Shown here in pieces: positions 23,645 through 35,659 of a stretch of DNA of 64,000 nt. The notes under the pieces are model-generated. The model saw only the letters and a program-made list of their open reading frames with translations, was not told the DNA's origin and ran no database searches. The translations under genes were made by a program, and so were the position numbers. The stretch's first letter is position 1, and each line of letters opens with the position of its first letter. Source of the DNA: Notolepis coatsorum (lineage: Eukaryota > Chordata > Actinopteri > Aulopiformes > Paralepididae). The stretch is from assembly GCA_963971535.1 (NCBI GenBank), contig OZ020601.1:19243814-19307813 (forward strand), read 5' to 3'.

Positions 23645-23900
23645 GTTGGGCATAGATCATAGATGTAGGGCTTTATCACGTTAGCCTAGCTTCACGTTAG
23701 CCTAGCTTGGCTGCATGTTAGCCTAGCGTAGCACAATGAATGGAAGCGAATAATGTGCAGCCAGATAGCAGCTTTATAGCTTTTCTAGCGTGATTCATTA
23801 ATTGTTCTGTCAATAAATCAATCAATCACTTGTTCTGTAAGCTATCTGGGCCTAGCTGCTTGTTAGCCTAGCTTAGCACAATGAATTGAAGCGGACAGTG
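23645..23900 (+). repeat. Locally duplicated TTAGCCTAGC sequence
   Basis: GTTAGCCTAGCTT.. GCACAATGAATTGAAGCG occurs twice about 150 bp apart with changes, plus extra copies of CACGTTAGCCTAGCTT. Confidence 0.7.
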
Positions 23901-24115
23901 TCGGTTAGCTAGGCAACGTCGGTCTCGCTCGCTCTTTATTGAGACTGACTGAGACAAAATTGGCCTAATTCTCATCTTGTCCTCTTCGCCGTGAACACAG
24001 AATTCTCCAATACGATTGATAGCTGCTGCCAACGCTAATGCTGTGTTGTCGATAGCTTTTCTGCTCAGAGCTCAGTCAGTGTTTACTTATGGAGATCACC
24101 ATCAGTGAAACTGCG

Positions 24116-24142
24116 TCCCCCCCCCCCCCCCCCCCCCCCCCC
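24116..24142 (+). repeat. Poly(C) tract
   Basis: About 26 consecutive C residues; prone to sequencing error. Confidence 0.95.
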
Positions 24143-24144
24143 GA

Positions 24145-24919
24145 CACTTAAATCAGCCCCTCCCCTCGACATTGTAGTTCTTTCATATTATTGCGGGGGA
24201 AAACAGCCTTACAATCTAATAACAATTAACGTATTTACAAGTTGTATTAAGTTAAGACATATTATATAACATCTCAAAGCACTAAAAAATGCCATTTCTC
24301 TATTTTGACCGATTTCTGAAATGCGCAACTTTTTGGCCATTTCTGAGAAATTCTCTCTGCCATTGTTACCCGCGGGCGGGTGCAAACAGCGTGGGCCGAC
24401 CCTAGAGGGTTGTTAACTAATTACGACTTATGTACTTACTCTTACTGATTCGATACTTTCTTTCGGTCCACCAGGCTAGCTCCCTTCTTTAGCAACAGCC
24501 TGGAAATCACTGCAGCATTATAAAGTCCTTGATTGTCAACGTCCGCTTTGCAAAAATCCCAAAACAAACTTGGCCCATTGCTTGTGGAGCACAATATCAT
24601 TAGGAAACGATTAGGACGTATTCACTGCTTGCCCGTTTTGCTCATAATTTCAACATTATGCTAACTCCTCGAATCACAGTTGATTGTGGGCGGTGGCTAA
24701 AACAACAGTAGTGGTTGAGGTATGCAGATCAGCGCCTATTCACGTCAGCGAGTGAGTCCATTCAGAATGGCTTGTTTCAGTGGGGGGCGTTCTTGTCTCA
24801 GCTGAACTGCAGAAACGGGACTTGGTACAGATTTCACATTTAGTCAGTGTTGGTACAACCCCACATTGCTTGAAAACAATGCAAAACACTGGAAAAGGCC
24901 ATTTTTATAATAGGGGACC
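24145..24919. other. Intergenic sequence
   Basis: No gene recognised. The end near 24890-24930 (AATAGGGGACCTTTAA) resembles the terminus of a fish TTAA-target MITE; its partner is not certain. Confidence 0.35.
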
Positions 24920-24929
24920 TTTAACATTA

Positions 24930-25625
24930 TCTATATTGATATCTAAAGTAAAAGACAAAGAGGGATGATTATTGATGATAAACTGCTATGTAGATGGTGA
25001 GAAATACTCTGATATCTTACCGATATCTTTATACATACCACCAGGGTCAAAACTATACTTAGACTACTACTAACTATAGACTTTATAGATGGAATCCAAT
25101 CATATGCTCACTAACCTAAATAGAATAGGACCAAAACTAAATGTATTTACCCCACCAGAAGTTATTCTATCTAACTTATTTAACCTTATTAAAAGAGGAA
25201 ATCATTTTAAGGAGTTATATACAGTAGAACGGCAAAGCAGAGGAAAGCACACTTAACTCCAATCAATGTTTGAGATCAGCCAAGCTAAAGACACTCACAA
25301 CAGAGGAGAGACTGAGGCTTACTAGACCACAGGAATTAAAAGACACCCTTAAAAGTTGACCAAAGCATAAATCCCCTGGAAAGGGGATTTCCCATCTGAA
25401 TTGTACTATAATCTCTGGAAAGAAATAAGTCTGTTGTTCATAAACATTATGCAATATCGAGCAATCAAAGGTACCAGGCAGTAATTACTGTAATAAATCA
25501 GGGAAATTGGGAGAATACACAGCAGATTTTTGATTGCCAAAGTACTTAGCAACAGAATAGCAAGTGAATTGCCAATTGTAATACATTGCAATCAAACCGG
25601 TTTTATAAAAGGTAAACAAATACAT
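24930..25625 (+). pseudogene. Decayed L1-type LINE ORF2 (endonuclease end to RT start)
   Basis: Frame-shifted readings give LYIPPGSKLYL (end of endonuclease), RLTRPQELKDTLK, KSPGKGGFPSELYYNLWKEI, AKVLSNRIASELPIVI and NQTGFIKGKQIH. This order matches L1/Tx1-type ORF2 of fish. Many stops are present and it is clearly old. It is cut at its 3' side by the TTAA element. Confidence 0.78.
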
Positions 25626-25636
25626 CAAAATGGCAC

Positions 25637-26565
25637 TAACTCATTGGATGCCATGCATTAGCCTCATCCTGTAGTAGCTACCGCCAGCGCTGTAAACGGT
25701 GGGAGTCGCTCACCTTGTTTGCAGGGCTACAACTATTTAAATATTATAGCTATATATGCAATACTATGGCCCATTTGACATCGAGTATCTATCGTTCAAG
25801 ATGTGAAAAAGGAATATTTTTTCCATCCATACATTCTCGTTTTATACCGTGGTGAATATAAGTATAGTTTTAGAGTGGTCAAGGGTAATTCCTGGAAGGC
25901 TAGTAATAGCCAGCGACGCATATTATACTTAATCCATTGGCATTTCGTCCCTATACACGCTACAATAAAAAATTCAAATGCATATGATCGGTATATTATG
26001 TTCCATCATGCATGCATGAAAGGGGGGGGGGGGTCGTTTCTGATTAATTGATTGTCAATATCGGCATTCGTTAGTACAACAGCATACGCTGATCAGGGCG
26101 ATGGCTATGAAAACAATGGACAACCAAGCTGAAATTTACGTTAAATTGGTCTTAGCTGTGGCCAATGAGACTCCAAAAAGAATATTCGAATGATTTGATT
26201 GCCATCTGCTAGATCGTATGTCCATTTGGCCCATGCCATAACCCCCAACAGCATAATGAATCTGGCATCCCGAAGAGGATTCAATGCGATCGAGTGAATA
26301 TCTTGATCCACGTTACAAGAAAACTCCGCCCGGATGACTTTCAATGACGCACAGCCACACACACAGAGTCAGAAAGGAAGTGCGACATCGGTTGCATACT
26401 ACCAGGCGGCGGTATCGGACTGTTGCGATCTCAGACACATTGCCACACAGTACCACAGCATACCTAGATGATTTATGAATGGAAATAGCGAATAAAAGAA
26501 ATAATGATCCAATAACAAGTATACTCGTTGTTGGCGTTATTCGATTGCCGGGGTATAACGTGTAC
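25637..26565 (+). mobile_element. TTAA-target DNA element, decayed copy
   Basis: It begins TAACTCATTGGATGCCA, close to the intact terminus at 36871, and shares internal blocks in order with 36875-37801: TATAGCTAT, CGTTTTAT, GAATATAAGTATA, a GCATGAAAGGG G-run and GCGAATAAAAGAAATAA. The right terminus is degenerate. Confidence 0.65.
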
Positions 26566-26569
26566 AGCG

Positions 26570-26637
26570 TGTACTGAACTGAAGGTCCCTTACCGAAACG
26601 GTTCGGTACGAATATGTGTACTGTTACACTCCTAGTA
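26570..26637 (-). mobile_element. hAT-like DNA element terminus
   Basis: CTTACCGAAACGGTTCGGTA and TGTACTGTTACACTCCTA are the reverse of the TAGGAGTGTAAC.GTACA terminus common in fish hAT elements. Confidence 0.55.
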
Positions 26638-26766
26638 TTTAACCATATAAATTAGTATTTAACTATCTTTATGTCTTCTCCAGGACAATAATATAGTATT
26701 TAACCATCTTTATGTCTTTTCCAGGACAATAATATAATATTTAACCATCTTTATGTCTTCTCCAGG
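26632..26766 (+). repeat. 47-bp tandem repeat, about three copies
   Basis: Units contain TATTTAACCATCTTTATGTC and CTCCAGGACAATAATATA. Confidence 0.9.
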
Positions 26767-26839
26767 ATGACACAGATAACTGTCTTTATAAGATTAAAAA
26801 CTGGACTTTGTAGAACTTTGAAGAAGTCTTTATTCATTG

Positions 26840-27262
26840 CTCACATTGACAATGTCGTCATGCAGTGAGACACACATGCGATGGGCGGCACACACAGATA
26901 CACACACATGCTATTTTTTCTTTTTGGGTCGCCGATGAAATGTTCCTCTCTGTGTTTGACCCATCCCATCGTCCTTCCCCCCCAAGGGCAGCCGGGAGCA
27001 GACATGGGCTGTGGCGTGGGGCCGCGCCCGGGGACCACTCCAAGTGCTCCTGTCCATCTTCGTCAGGGACGCGACAGCGCTAGCGATCTGTTCTGCATGT
27101 TTTTCCATTGGGTTTATCTTATCGGGAGGGGAAATCCTTGCGAGCACAGGGAGAACATGCAAACTCCACACAGAAAGGCCTGGGAGATACCCCACCTGGG
27201 TAACTGGCAACACGGCAACCTGGTCCCCAAGAGGGAATCTTACACCACCGTGCCGCCTACAC
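26840..27262 (-). mobile_element. Interspersed fish repeat sharing a SINE-like core
   Basis: CATTGGGTTTATCT, CACAGGGAGAACATGCAAAC, CAGAAAGGCC and GGGAGATACCCCACCTGGGT also occur at 32840-32975. The minus strand resembles the tRNA-related GTTTGCATGTTCTCCCTGTG repeat widespread in fish. Small open frames here are shadows. Confidence 0.6.
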
Positions 27263-27264
27263 GA

Positions 27265-27465
27265 ACATTATAAGAACAAATAGACATTATAATGTCCTAA
27301 CTTGCCTTCATAAGAACAAATAGACATTATAAAGTCCTACAGTAACTTGCTTTTATAAGAGAACAATAGACATTATAAAGTTCTAACTTGCTTTTATAAG
27401 AACAAATATACATTATAAAGTCCTAACTTGCTTTTATAAGAACAAATAGACATTATAAAGTCCAT
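27265..27465 (+). repeat. About 45-bp tandem repeat, four to five copies
   Basis: Units contain TTTTATAAGAACAAATAGAC and ATTATAAAGTCCTAACTTGC. Confidence 0.93.
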
Positions 27466-27734
27466 TCTTTGGCTAATTTTACAGAACAAATAAAGACAAA
27501 GAAATTATATTTTCCGATCAATAATCAATGCAAGATGGTTTTACAGTATAAGTTATAACATACTGCTCCAAGTGTGTTGAGTGTGTATTGGAGCATTGAT
27601 TATTCTGTTGAAGCTGTTATGAACGGAACGTTAAATATGATTTATGACATCACCTGTTCACCAACCAATAATGACCCTTACCCAGAATGCTGCTCAGCCT
27701 TACAGGAAGTCATTAAGTTGGTAATCATGGGGGA

Positions 27735-27960
<226 letters not shown>

Positions 27961-28064
27961 TGAGCGTTCTTGCGTGTGTACAATCTGTATATTTGTATCT
28001 ATAAGAGCAACAGTAATGACAAATGGAACTCTATTGATATTTAGCTCAGCATACTACAAACAGA

Positions 28065-28355
<291 letters not shown>

Positions 28356-28405
28356 TGGGACTTTCCTATTAATGGTTTCCTGATTGTTCCTATTAATCAC
28401 TGTTT

Positions 28406-28410
<5 letters not shown>

Positions 28411-28469
<59 letters not shown>

Positions 28470-28485
28470 CGCGTGTGTGTGCGTG

Positions 28486-28569
<84 letters not shown>
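28411..28569 (+). repeat. (GT)n microsatellite
   Basis: Interrupted by GCGTGCGCG near 28466. Confidence 0.98.
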
Positions 28570-28572
<3 letters not shown>

Positions 28573-28662
28573 GCGATAAGATGGCTCCAACCTCTGTGTA
28601 CAGTCTGACAGATTGATTATTAGTTTTAAATGCAGAGTGCTAGTGATTCACATCCTTTAGAA

Positions 28663-29882
28663 TGCTGTTCTGCCCTGCCCTGTCATGCCCTGTTCTGCCC
28701 TGTTCTGCCCTGCCCTGTTCTGCCCTGCCCTGTCATGTCCTGTTCTGTCCTGTTCTGCCCTGCCCTGCCCTACCCTGTTCTGCCCTGTTCTGTCCTGTTC
28801 TGCCCTGTTCTGCCCTGCCCTGCCCTGTCATGTCCTGTTCTGTTCTGCCCTGTTCTGCCCTGTTCTGTTCTGCCCTGTTCTGTTCTGTTCTGCTCTGTTC
28901 TGCCCTGTTCTGTTCTGCCCTGTTCTGCCCTGTTCTGTTCTGCCCTGTTCTGTTCTGCCCTGCCCTGTTCTGCCCTGTTCTGTTCTGCCCTGCCCTGTTC
29001 TGCCCTGTTCTGCCCTGTCATGTCCTGTTCTGTTCTGCCCTGTTCTGCCCTGTTCTGTTCTGCCCTGTTCTGTTCTGTTCTGCTCTGTTCTGCCCTGTTC
29101 TGTTCTGCCCTGTCCTGCCCTGCCCTGTTCTGCCCTGTTCTGTTCTGCCCTGCCCTGTTCTGCCCTGTTCTGCCCTGCCCTGTCCTGCCCTGCCCTGTCC
29201 TGCCCTGTTCTGTTCTGTCCTGTTCTGTCCTGTTCTGTCCTGTCCTGCCCTGTCCTGCCCTGCCCTGTCCTGCCCTGCCCTGCCCTGCCCTGCCCTGTTC
29301 TGTTCTGCCCTGTCCTGCCCTGCCCTGCCCTGCCCTGCCCTGTCCTGCCCTGTCCTGCCCTGTCCTGCCCTGTCCTGCCCTGTCCTGTTCTGCCCTGTCC
29401 TGCCCTGCCCTGTCCTGTCCTGCCCTGTCCTGCCCTGCCCTGCCCTGCCCTGCCCTGCCCTGTTCTGCCCTGTTCTGCCCTGTCCTGTCCTGTCCTGCCC
29501 TGTCCTGCCCTGTCCTGCCCTGTCCTGCCCTGTCCTGTCCTGCCCTGTCCTGCCCTGCCCTGTCCTGCCCTGTTCTGCCCTGTCCTGCCCTGCCCTGTCC
29601 TGCCCTGTCCTGCCCTGTTCTGCCCTGTCCTGTCCTGCCCTGTTCTGCCCTGCCCTGTCCTGTCCTGTCCTGTCCTGTTCTGCCCTGTTCTGCCCTGCCC
29701 TGTCCTGTTCTGCCCTGCCCTGTCCTGCCCTGCCCTGTCCTGCCCTGTTCTGTCCTGTTCTGCCCTGCCCTGTTCTGCCCTGCCCTGTCCTGCCCTGTCC
29801 TGCCCTGTCCTGTCCTGCCCTGTCCTGCCCTGCCCTGTCCTGTTCTGCCCTGCCCTGCCCTGTTCTGTTCTGCCCTGCCCTG
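28663..29882 (+). repeat. YYCTG pentanucleotide field (CCCTG/TTCTG/TCCTG), 1.2 kb
   Basis: Every unit ends in CTG; the first two bases are CC, TT or TC, with a rare CA. TTCTG units dominate the first half and CCCTG/TCCTG the second. All frames on both strands are nearly stop-free, which explains open frames of up to about 500 codons; these are not genes. Confidence 0.97.
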
Positions 29883-30102
<220 letters not shown>

Positions 30103-30276
30103 CCAGGCAGTGTGTCTCAGGTTGGTCCTAACGTGACTGATGATGTCATAATGGTCTGTGTATAAACTGGCCAATAAGAGATGGAGAGGAAGTGAGACGG
30201 TTGTGTACAATTATCCAGAGAAGAGAGAAAACTCCTCCACACTGTTCTTTTAATTGGTGTCAAGTTTATCAAACAA

Positions 30277-30479
30277 TGGGCACCCAGGTGGCGACCCATG
30301 TAACACGCTGCGTCGCGAAGCGGCCGACCCGGGTTCGATTCCCCGACCTAGCGTCCTTTGCCGAATGTCTTCCTCCCGCTCTGTCTCCCGTTCCTCCTCT
30401 CTCTCTCTCTCTCTCTCTACCGGACTGCTCGGTAGTACAAACAAATAAAAATCTACCAAAAACATAATACAACATTTTT
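30277..30479 (+). mobile_element. tRNA-derived SINE (family B)
   Basis: The head GGCACCCAGGTGGCG...GCGAAGCGGCC and a B box GGGTTCGATTCCCC are followed by a (CT)n-containing body and an A-rich end ATAAAAATCTACCAAAAAC. TCAAACAA occurs at both edges, a possible target duplication. A close copy is at 40558-40745. Confidence 0.85.
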
Positions 30480-30709
30480 TCAAACAAACAAAACAACATT
30501 TCAGCTTCATCGGATTAAAATGAGGAACAAAGAATATACCAGACAGATACATCCAAGAGGAGCAGGGACATATCTGGAGTTAACAGGCTATCAGTCCCAC
30601 AAGCTGTCTGCATTAGAAGGCACATCCCCCCATGACAGATCATTCAACCAGATATAATGGGCAGCAATTACTAGACTAAAGTAAATATAGCCCTTTTATC
30701 TTTACAACT
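30480..30709. other. Intergenic sequence
   Basis: No gene or element recognised. Confidence 0.35.
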
Positions 30710-30905
30710 TACTTTTAGCCCAACATTCACCCATTCACTCACCCATTCACACACAGACGGCGGAGGCAACCATGCAAGGTGCCAACCCGCTCACTGGGAG
30801 CAGTTCGAGGTTAAGTGTCTTGTTCGAGGACACTTCGACACGCTGCCGGGAGGAGACGAACCTTCTGATTACCAGACAACCGCTCTACCTCTGAGTCACT
30901 GTCAT
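30710..30905 (-). mobile_element. tRNA-derived fish SINE (family D)
   Basis: On the minus strand the head reads GTGACTCAGAGGTAGAGCGG (A-box like) and AATCAGAAGGTTCG, then the shared body with 17343-17550. It ends in the CATTCACCCATTCAC region. Confidence 0.75.
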
Positions 30906-31188
30906 TAAAGGTCTTAATGATGAGTTGCTACTTAATGTGATGCTGTAAATATATCTGAATATACCGCTTCACCTGTGTTAGCATAGTGGAGATGTTTTCT
31001 TTTACACAACATGGAATTACAGATTGGAATAGGGACAAAGGATCCAGTCAAATAAGAGCCGGTCCCAACACAAATTAAACCCTGTATATATTACTAGTAA
31101 CTGTTAGGGTGCCGGACCAGACACCCAGATGCAGAAAACAGCAGAACACAGAGTGCAGAGGAAACCCAATGCTGAGTGTATTTATTGC
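30906..31188. other. Intergenic sequence
   Basis: No gene recognised; GTGCCGGACCAGACACCCAG near 31110 resembles the edge of a dispersed repeat. Confidence 0.3.
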
Positions 31189-31189
31189 G

Positions 31190-31725
31190 GTCTAAGAGTA
31201 TGTGATCCAATCCAGTGGGGAAGAGCGAAGTCCAGGGTGTGAGGAGGCTGCGGCAGGGGTCCAGGGTGTGAGGAGGTAGAGCAGGCTGCTGCAGGGGTCC
31301 AGGGTGTGAGGAGGTAGGCTGCGGCAGGGGTCCAGGGTGTGAGGAGGTAGAGCAGGCTGCGGCAGGGGTCCAGGGTGTGAGGAGGTAGAGCAGGCTGCAG
31401 CAGGGGTCCAGGGTGTGAGGAGGTAGAGCAGGCTGCGGCAGGGGTCCAGGGTGAGCAGGGGTAGAGCAGGCTGCTGCAGGGGTCCAGGGTGTGAGGAGGT
31501 AGAGCAGGCTGCTGCAGGGGTCCAGGGTGTGAGGAGGTAGAGCAGGCTGCAGCAGGGGTCCAGGGTGTGAGGAGGTAGAGCAGGCTGCAGCAGGGGTCCA
31601 GGGTGTGAGGAGGTAGAGCAGGCTGCTGCAGGGGTCCAGGGTGTGAGGAGGTAGAGCAGGCTGCTGCAGGGGTCCAGGGTGTGAGGAGGTAGAGCAGGCT
31701 GCGGCAGGGGTCCAGGGTGTTTTTT
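31190..31725 (+). repeat. 38-bp minisatellite
   Basis: About 14 units containing GGGGTCCAGGGTGTGAGGAG and GTAGAGCAGGCTGC. The 38-bp period shifts frame each unit, so a stop-free minus frame repeats every 114 bp; the 192-codon frame is spurious. Confidence 0.96.
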
Positions 31726-31866
31726 AATATGGTCCATTTGCATGTTCTTGGTATCTGATTCTAGGGACATCTATGAATCTCAGGGAATGTATTCCCAGTG
31801 TCAGAAATACTGTGGGCTAGATCCACAAAGAATGGATTGCACGGTGCAAGTTGCACCCTTACTTAC

Positions 31867-32017
31867 AATTCATTATGAATTGAAAATGGGGGACCCTGAT
31901 GTAAACAAGACGAAAGTCTTTCTCTGGTCTGCATCCCCTTAACAATTGTGTGTATTGAGCCGTACTGTATTGTACCCATTATGCAATCTGTTAATAACAT
32001 TCTCATTCAATCAATCA
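31867..32017 (+). mobile_element. CAAT-tailed retroelement 3' fragment
   Basis: Starts near GAATTGAAAATGGGGGACCC and ends with (CAAT)n. It matches 51819-51962 closely. Confidence 0.85.
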
Positions 32018-32021
32018 ATCT

Positions 32022-32230
32022 GTGTGGTGATTGATTGAATGAAGATTTTATTTTGAGTAAATTGTAATGAACCAAATGAGAATATCAATGAAAAAAATCT
32101 TTGACTGTGAATAACACCATGCTCAAATTGACCAGACCTGAAAAATCTAAGCAAATTAATAGATGGAAGATGATTAAACAGAAGGTTTTGTAGATACAGT
32201 ACTGAATTCTGCCATCCGGACACATGCAAT
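32022..32230 (-). mobile_element. Second ATCA-tailed retroelement fragment, opposite orientation
   Basis: TTGATTGAATGAAGATTTTA at 32030 is the reverse complement of a tailed 3' end. It meets the tail of the preceding element head to head. Confidence 0.55.
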
Positions 32231-32254
32231 TTGAAATATGATTATAGAATATAG

Positions 32255-32362
32255 AATATCAGGCATAAAATGGTTATGCGATTAAAATGCGATTAATTCG
32301 ATTAATTCATTACAAATCCTGTAATTAATTAGATAAAAAATTGTAATCGCCTGACAGCACTA
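32255..32362 (-). mobile_element. hAT-like DNA element terminus
   Basis: GCGATTAATTCGATTAATTC through TTGTAATCGCCTGACAGCAC is the reverse of a TAGTGCTGTCAGGCGATTA terminus. The partner end is not seen. Confidence 0.5.
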
Positions 32363-32372
32363 AGAAGAAGTC

Positions 32373-32720
32373 TGTTGAACTCAGAGGTTCTGTGTAGGAT
32401 GGTTAGTAACTGTGTAACTGTATATATGGCTGTTTACACTAGTAACTATTTACCTGCATAATATAACTGTCTCCACCAGTAACTGTCTAGTTGCATATAT
32501 ATCTGTTTCCACTAGAGGGCGCTCTAGGCGGAACCACTCAGGTACACCACCTTGTGGCGAGTATAAAAGTAAATGTATCCTCCCACCTCTTTCTCTCCCC
32601 CCATGACCTGTGTTACTGCTCTTCCATGTGAATAAAAGGAACCACGCCAGTTAAGGCTCAAGATAGAAACCATGCCTCTTGACCACATTATTGTCGCCCT
32701 ATAGCCGAATTCTGTTAACA
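32373..32720 (+). mobile_element. Solo LTR of the Ty1/copia family
   Basis: It begins TGTTGAACTCAGAGG and ends CTGTTAACA, with TATAAAAG and AATAAAAGG inside. The exact 5-bp direct repeat AAGTC flanks it (32368-32372 and 32721-32725), the expected target-duplication size. It aligns with the 3' LTR at 1929-2299. Confidence 0.92.
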
Positions 32721-32839
32721 AAGTCTTTATTTGTATTTGTTTTATTTATTTATTTTTAGCACAATGCTTGTCATGCAACACACACATGCAAGATGTGCAA
32801 CACACACACATGCATTTCTTGTTTATTTGTTTTTGTTGT

Positions 32840-32980
32840 TTTTCCATTGGGTTTATCTCTATTTCTGGGGGGGAAACCCTTGAGATCACAGGGAGAACAT
32901 GCAAACTCCATACAGAAAGGCCCGGGAGATACCCCACCTGGGTACCTGGCAACCCGGTCCACTGCACCACCGTGCCACTA
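32840..32980 (-). mobile_element. Interspersed fish repeat copy
   Basis: Shares the CACAGGGAGAACATGCAAAC and GGGAGATACCCCACCTGGGT core with 27100-27250. Confidence 0.6.
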
Positions 32981-32984
32981 TATC

Positions 32985-33425
32985 AAATGCAGGTGAGAAA
33001 TACTTCAACAGAACAATCTGTAAACACAAAGTAAACACACTGTAAACACACTCCTAACAGCATCAGTTTAAAATCGTGTACCGATATGTCACAATTGACA
33101 TTTACGACGAATGAAAAGGTTGCTTTATGTCAAGTTCTAACACAACGTCAGTCGGCCTGGACGCAGCTCTGCTCGATGCCTGAATGAATGTCAAGATGCT
33201 TTCCCACAGGGGTAGGATTTTTATTAAGGCCTTCTGCTGTCTTCATATTGTTCCATTGTTCTGATGATATTTCATATCACAGTGACAACTCAGATTAGCT
33301 TGGAAAGCACTGGTAATAATCAAGGTGCCAAGACTGATCATGCTTTGCGCGCGAGTTTGTGTGTGCGTGCGTGTGTGTGAATAAAGATCTCTGTATAACA
33401 CCTGCTAGCGTATGCCTTGGAGACA
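32985..33425. other. Intergenic sequence
   Basis: No gene or repeat boundary recognised. Confidence 0.35.
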
Positions 33426-33429
33426 CAAA

Positions 33430-34060
33430 CCTCTTCCTCTCCTCTTCCTCTCCTCTCCTCTCCTCTCCTCTCCTCTCCTCTCCTCTCCTCTCCTCTCCTC
33501 TCCTCTCCTCTCCTCTCCTCTCCTCTCCTCTCCTCTCCTGTCCCCCTCTCCACTCCTCTCCTGTCATCCTCGCCTCTCCTCTCCTGTCCCCATCTCTTCT
33601 CCTCATGTCCCCCTCTCCTCTCCTGTCCCCCTCTCATCTCTTCTCCTCTCCTCTCCCCTCCTCTCCTGCCCCCTCTCCTCTCCTCTTCTCTCCTATCCTC
33701 TCCTGCCCCCTCTCCTCTCCTCTTCTCTCCTATCCTCTCCTGTCCCCCTCTCCGCTCCTCTCCTCTCCTGCCCCCCTCTCCTCTCCTCTCCTATCCTATT
33801 ATCTCCTCTCCACTCCTGTCCCCCTCTCCTCTCCTATCCTTTCCTCTTCTCTCCTCTCCTGTCCCCCTCTCCACTCCTCTCCTGTCCTCCTCTCCACTCC
33901 TGTCCCCCTCTCCTCTCCTATCCTTTCCTCTTCTCTCCTCTCCTGTCCCCCTCTCCACTCCTCTCCTGTCCTCCTCTCCTCTCCTGTCCTCCTGTCCTCC
34001 TCTCCTGTATCCATCTCTTCTCATCTCCTGTCCCCATCTCCTCTCCTCTCCTCTCTTGTT
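33430..34060 (+). repeat. (TCTCC)n and derived C/T-rich array
   Basis: Perfect TCTCC units to about 33540, then degenerate blocks with TGTCCCCCTCTCC. Within 33800-33990 a roughly 120-bp segment is duplicated. Long frames on both strands are artefacts. Confidence 0.96.
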
Positions 34061-34180
34061 GACACTACAAAGTCATAAAGACATTAGTGAGATGTAGCAA
34101 CAGGAGATGGAGGCATATAAACTATAAACTCACACAATATGCACACACAGAAAGATGACAGCCATAAAGGGGTTTGATGC

Positions 34181-34315
34181 ACTGAGAGAGGGGGGGGGGG
34201 GTGAGAGAGAGAAAGGGGGGGTTGAGAGAGAGGGGGGTTGAGAGAGGGGGGGTGAGAGAGAGGGAGGGGTTAAGAGAGAGAGAGGGGGGATTGGGAGACA
34301 GAGAGAAGAGAAAGT
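34181..34315 (+). repeat. GA/G-rich low-complexity tract
   Basis: GAGAG alternating with G-runs of 5 to 10. Confidence 0.9.
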
Positions 34316-34669
34316 ATTATGAGAGGAGAGTATGTCCCATGTTCACTACAGTTCCTCGTACACCATGTACACTCCTGCTTAAAAAATATTCTGGTATTTA
34401 CTAGTTCATCTATTTATTATATCTACTGGTATTTACTATTTCATCTATTTAATCGATGTACCGGTATTTACTTTTTCATGTATTTAATATATATACACTG
34501 GTATTTACTATTTTGAAAATCATTTTGGTTCCTTAAAACGGTCACATTTACTTCCAGCAGTAAACATTTACATTTACATTTTATTGAAAGCCACAAATTG
34601 TGAACAAGTCAACAGGAGCGGTACATCTCTGTACAAGATAAGTACATCTCTGTACTTCATTAGGGCCAT

Positions 34670-35098
34670 GCTGGGTCTAAACACACAAGGGCCATGCTGG
34701 GTCTAAACACACAAGGGCCATGCAGGGTCTAAACACACAAGGACCATGCTGGGTCTAAACACACAAGGGCCATGCAGGGTCACTCTAAACACACAAGGGC
34801 GATGCAGGGGACTGAGTACACAAGGGCCATGCTGGGTCTAAACACACAAGGGCCATGCTGGGTCTAAACACACAAGGGCCATGCAGGGTCTAAACATACA
34901 AGGACCATGCAGGGTCTAAACACACAAGGGCCATGCAGGGTCTAAACACACAAGGGCCATGCAGGGTCTAAACACACAAGGGCCATGCAGGGTCTAAACA
35001 CACAAGGGCCATGCAGGGTCTAAACACACAAGGGCCATGCAGGGTCTAAACACACAAGGGCCATGCTGGGTCTAAACACACAAGGGCCATGCAGGGAC
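34670..35098 (+). repeat. 26-bp minisatellite
   Basis: About 16 units with GGGCCATGCAGGGTCTAAAC; the main variant has GCTGG for GCAGG. Confidence 0.97.
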
Positions 35099-35442
35099 TG
35101 ACGGGGGGGGGGCATACTGATTACCGTTGCCATGGTGATGCTGCACAGACTGTGTTGCAATGATTACTGTTGCTATGGTGACAGAACCGTTCCTCAAGCC
35201 ACTCTGACTGCAGCAACTATGAAACCATCCAACTCACCGAGGACACCGTCCTCACAGGCGTATCGTTTCCATGGTAACATCCAGAAGGTTTACTCGCGTG
35301 ATCCTACTACTAGGGGGATGTTGACATCAATATATCAAAGTAAATTCAATATCCAGACCTTGGCAGGATCCCTGCAGAAACATGTTGAGACCCATGATGA
35401 TGAAAAACCAGTCAAGTCAAGTTTATTTATTTCCACGTCCCT

Positions 35443-35620
35443 CACCTTTAACCCTTTCACTACCACACTACCAAAAGGTTGACCCTTTCACTGTGACAAT
35501 ACCGAAGGTTAACCCTTTCACTGCCACACGACAAAGGGTTAACCCTTTCACTACCACACTACAGAAGGTTAACCCTTTCACTACCACACTACAGACGGTT
35601 GGCAGTGAAAGAGTTAACAG
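35443..35620 (+). repeat. Tandem array built from a TTAACCCTTTCACT terminus-like unit
   Basis: About five units of roughly 30 bp contain TTAACCCTTTCACTACCACA. The array ends in an inverted version, GGCAGTGAAAGAGTTAA. TTAA plus CCCTTTCACTGCC resembles piggyBac/Looper-type ends. Confidence 0.85.
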
Positions 35621-35659
35621 TGTAGAGGAGTGGAGTTAGTTTGTTTCTTGGTTCGGTAG

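Noticed and set aside
31192-31770. 192-codon frame with PGPLLQPALPPHTLDPC repeats
   Set aside because: 38-bp minisatellite rotating through three frames without stops.
33359-34097. Three 216-239-codon frames
   Set aside because: Frames across TCTCC pentamers; composition artefact.
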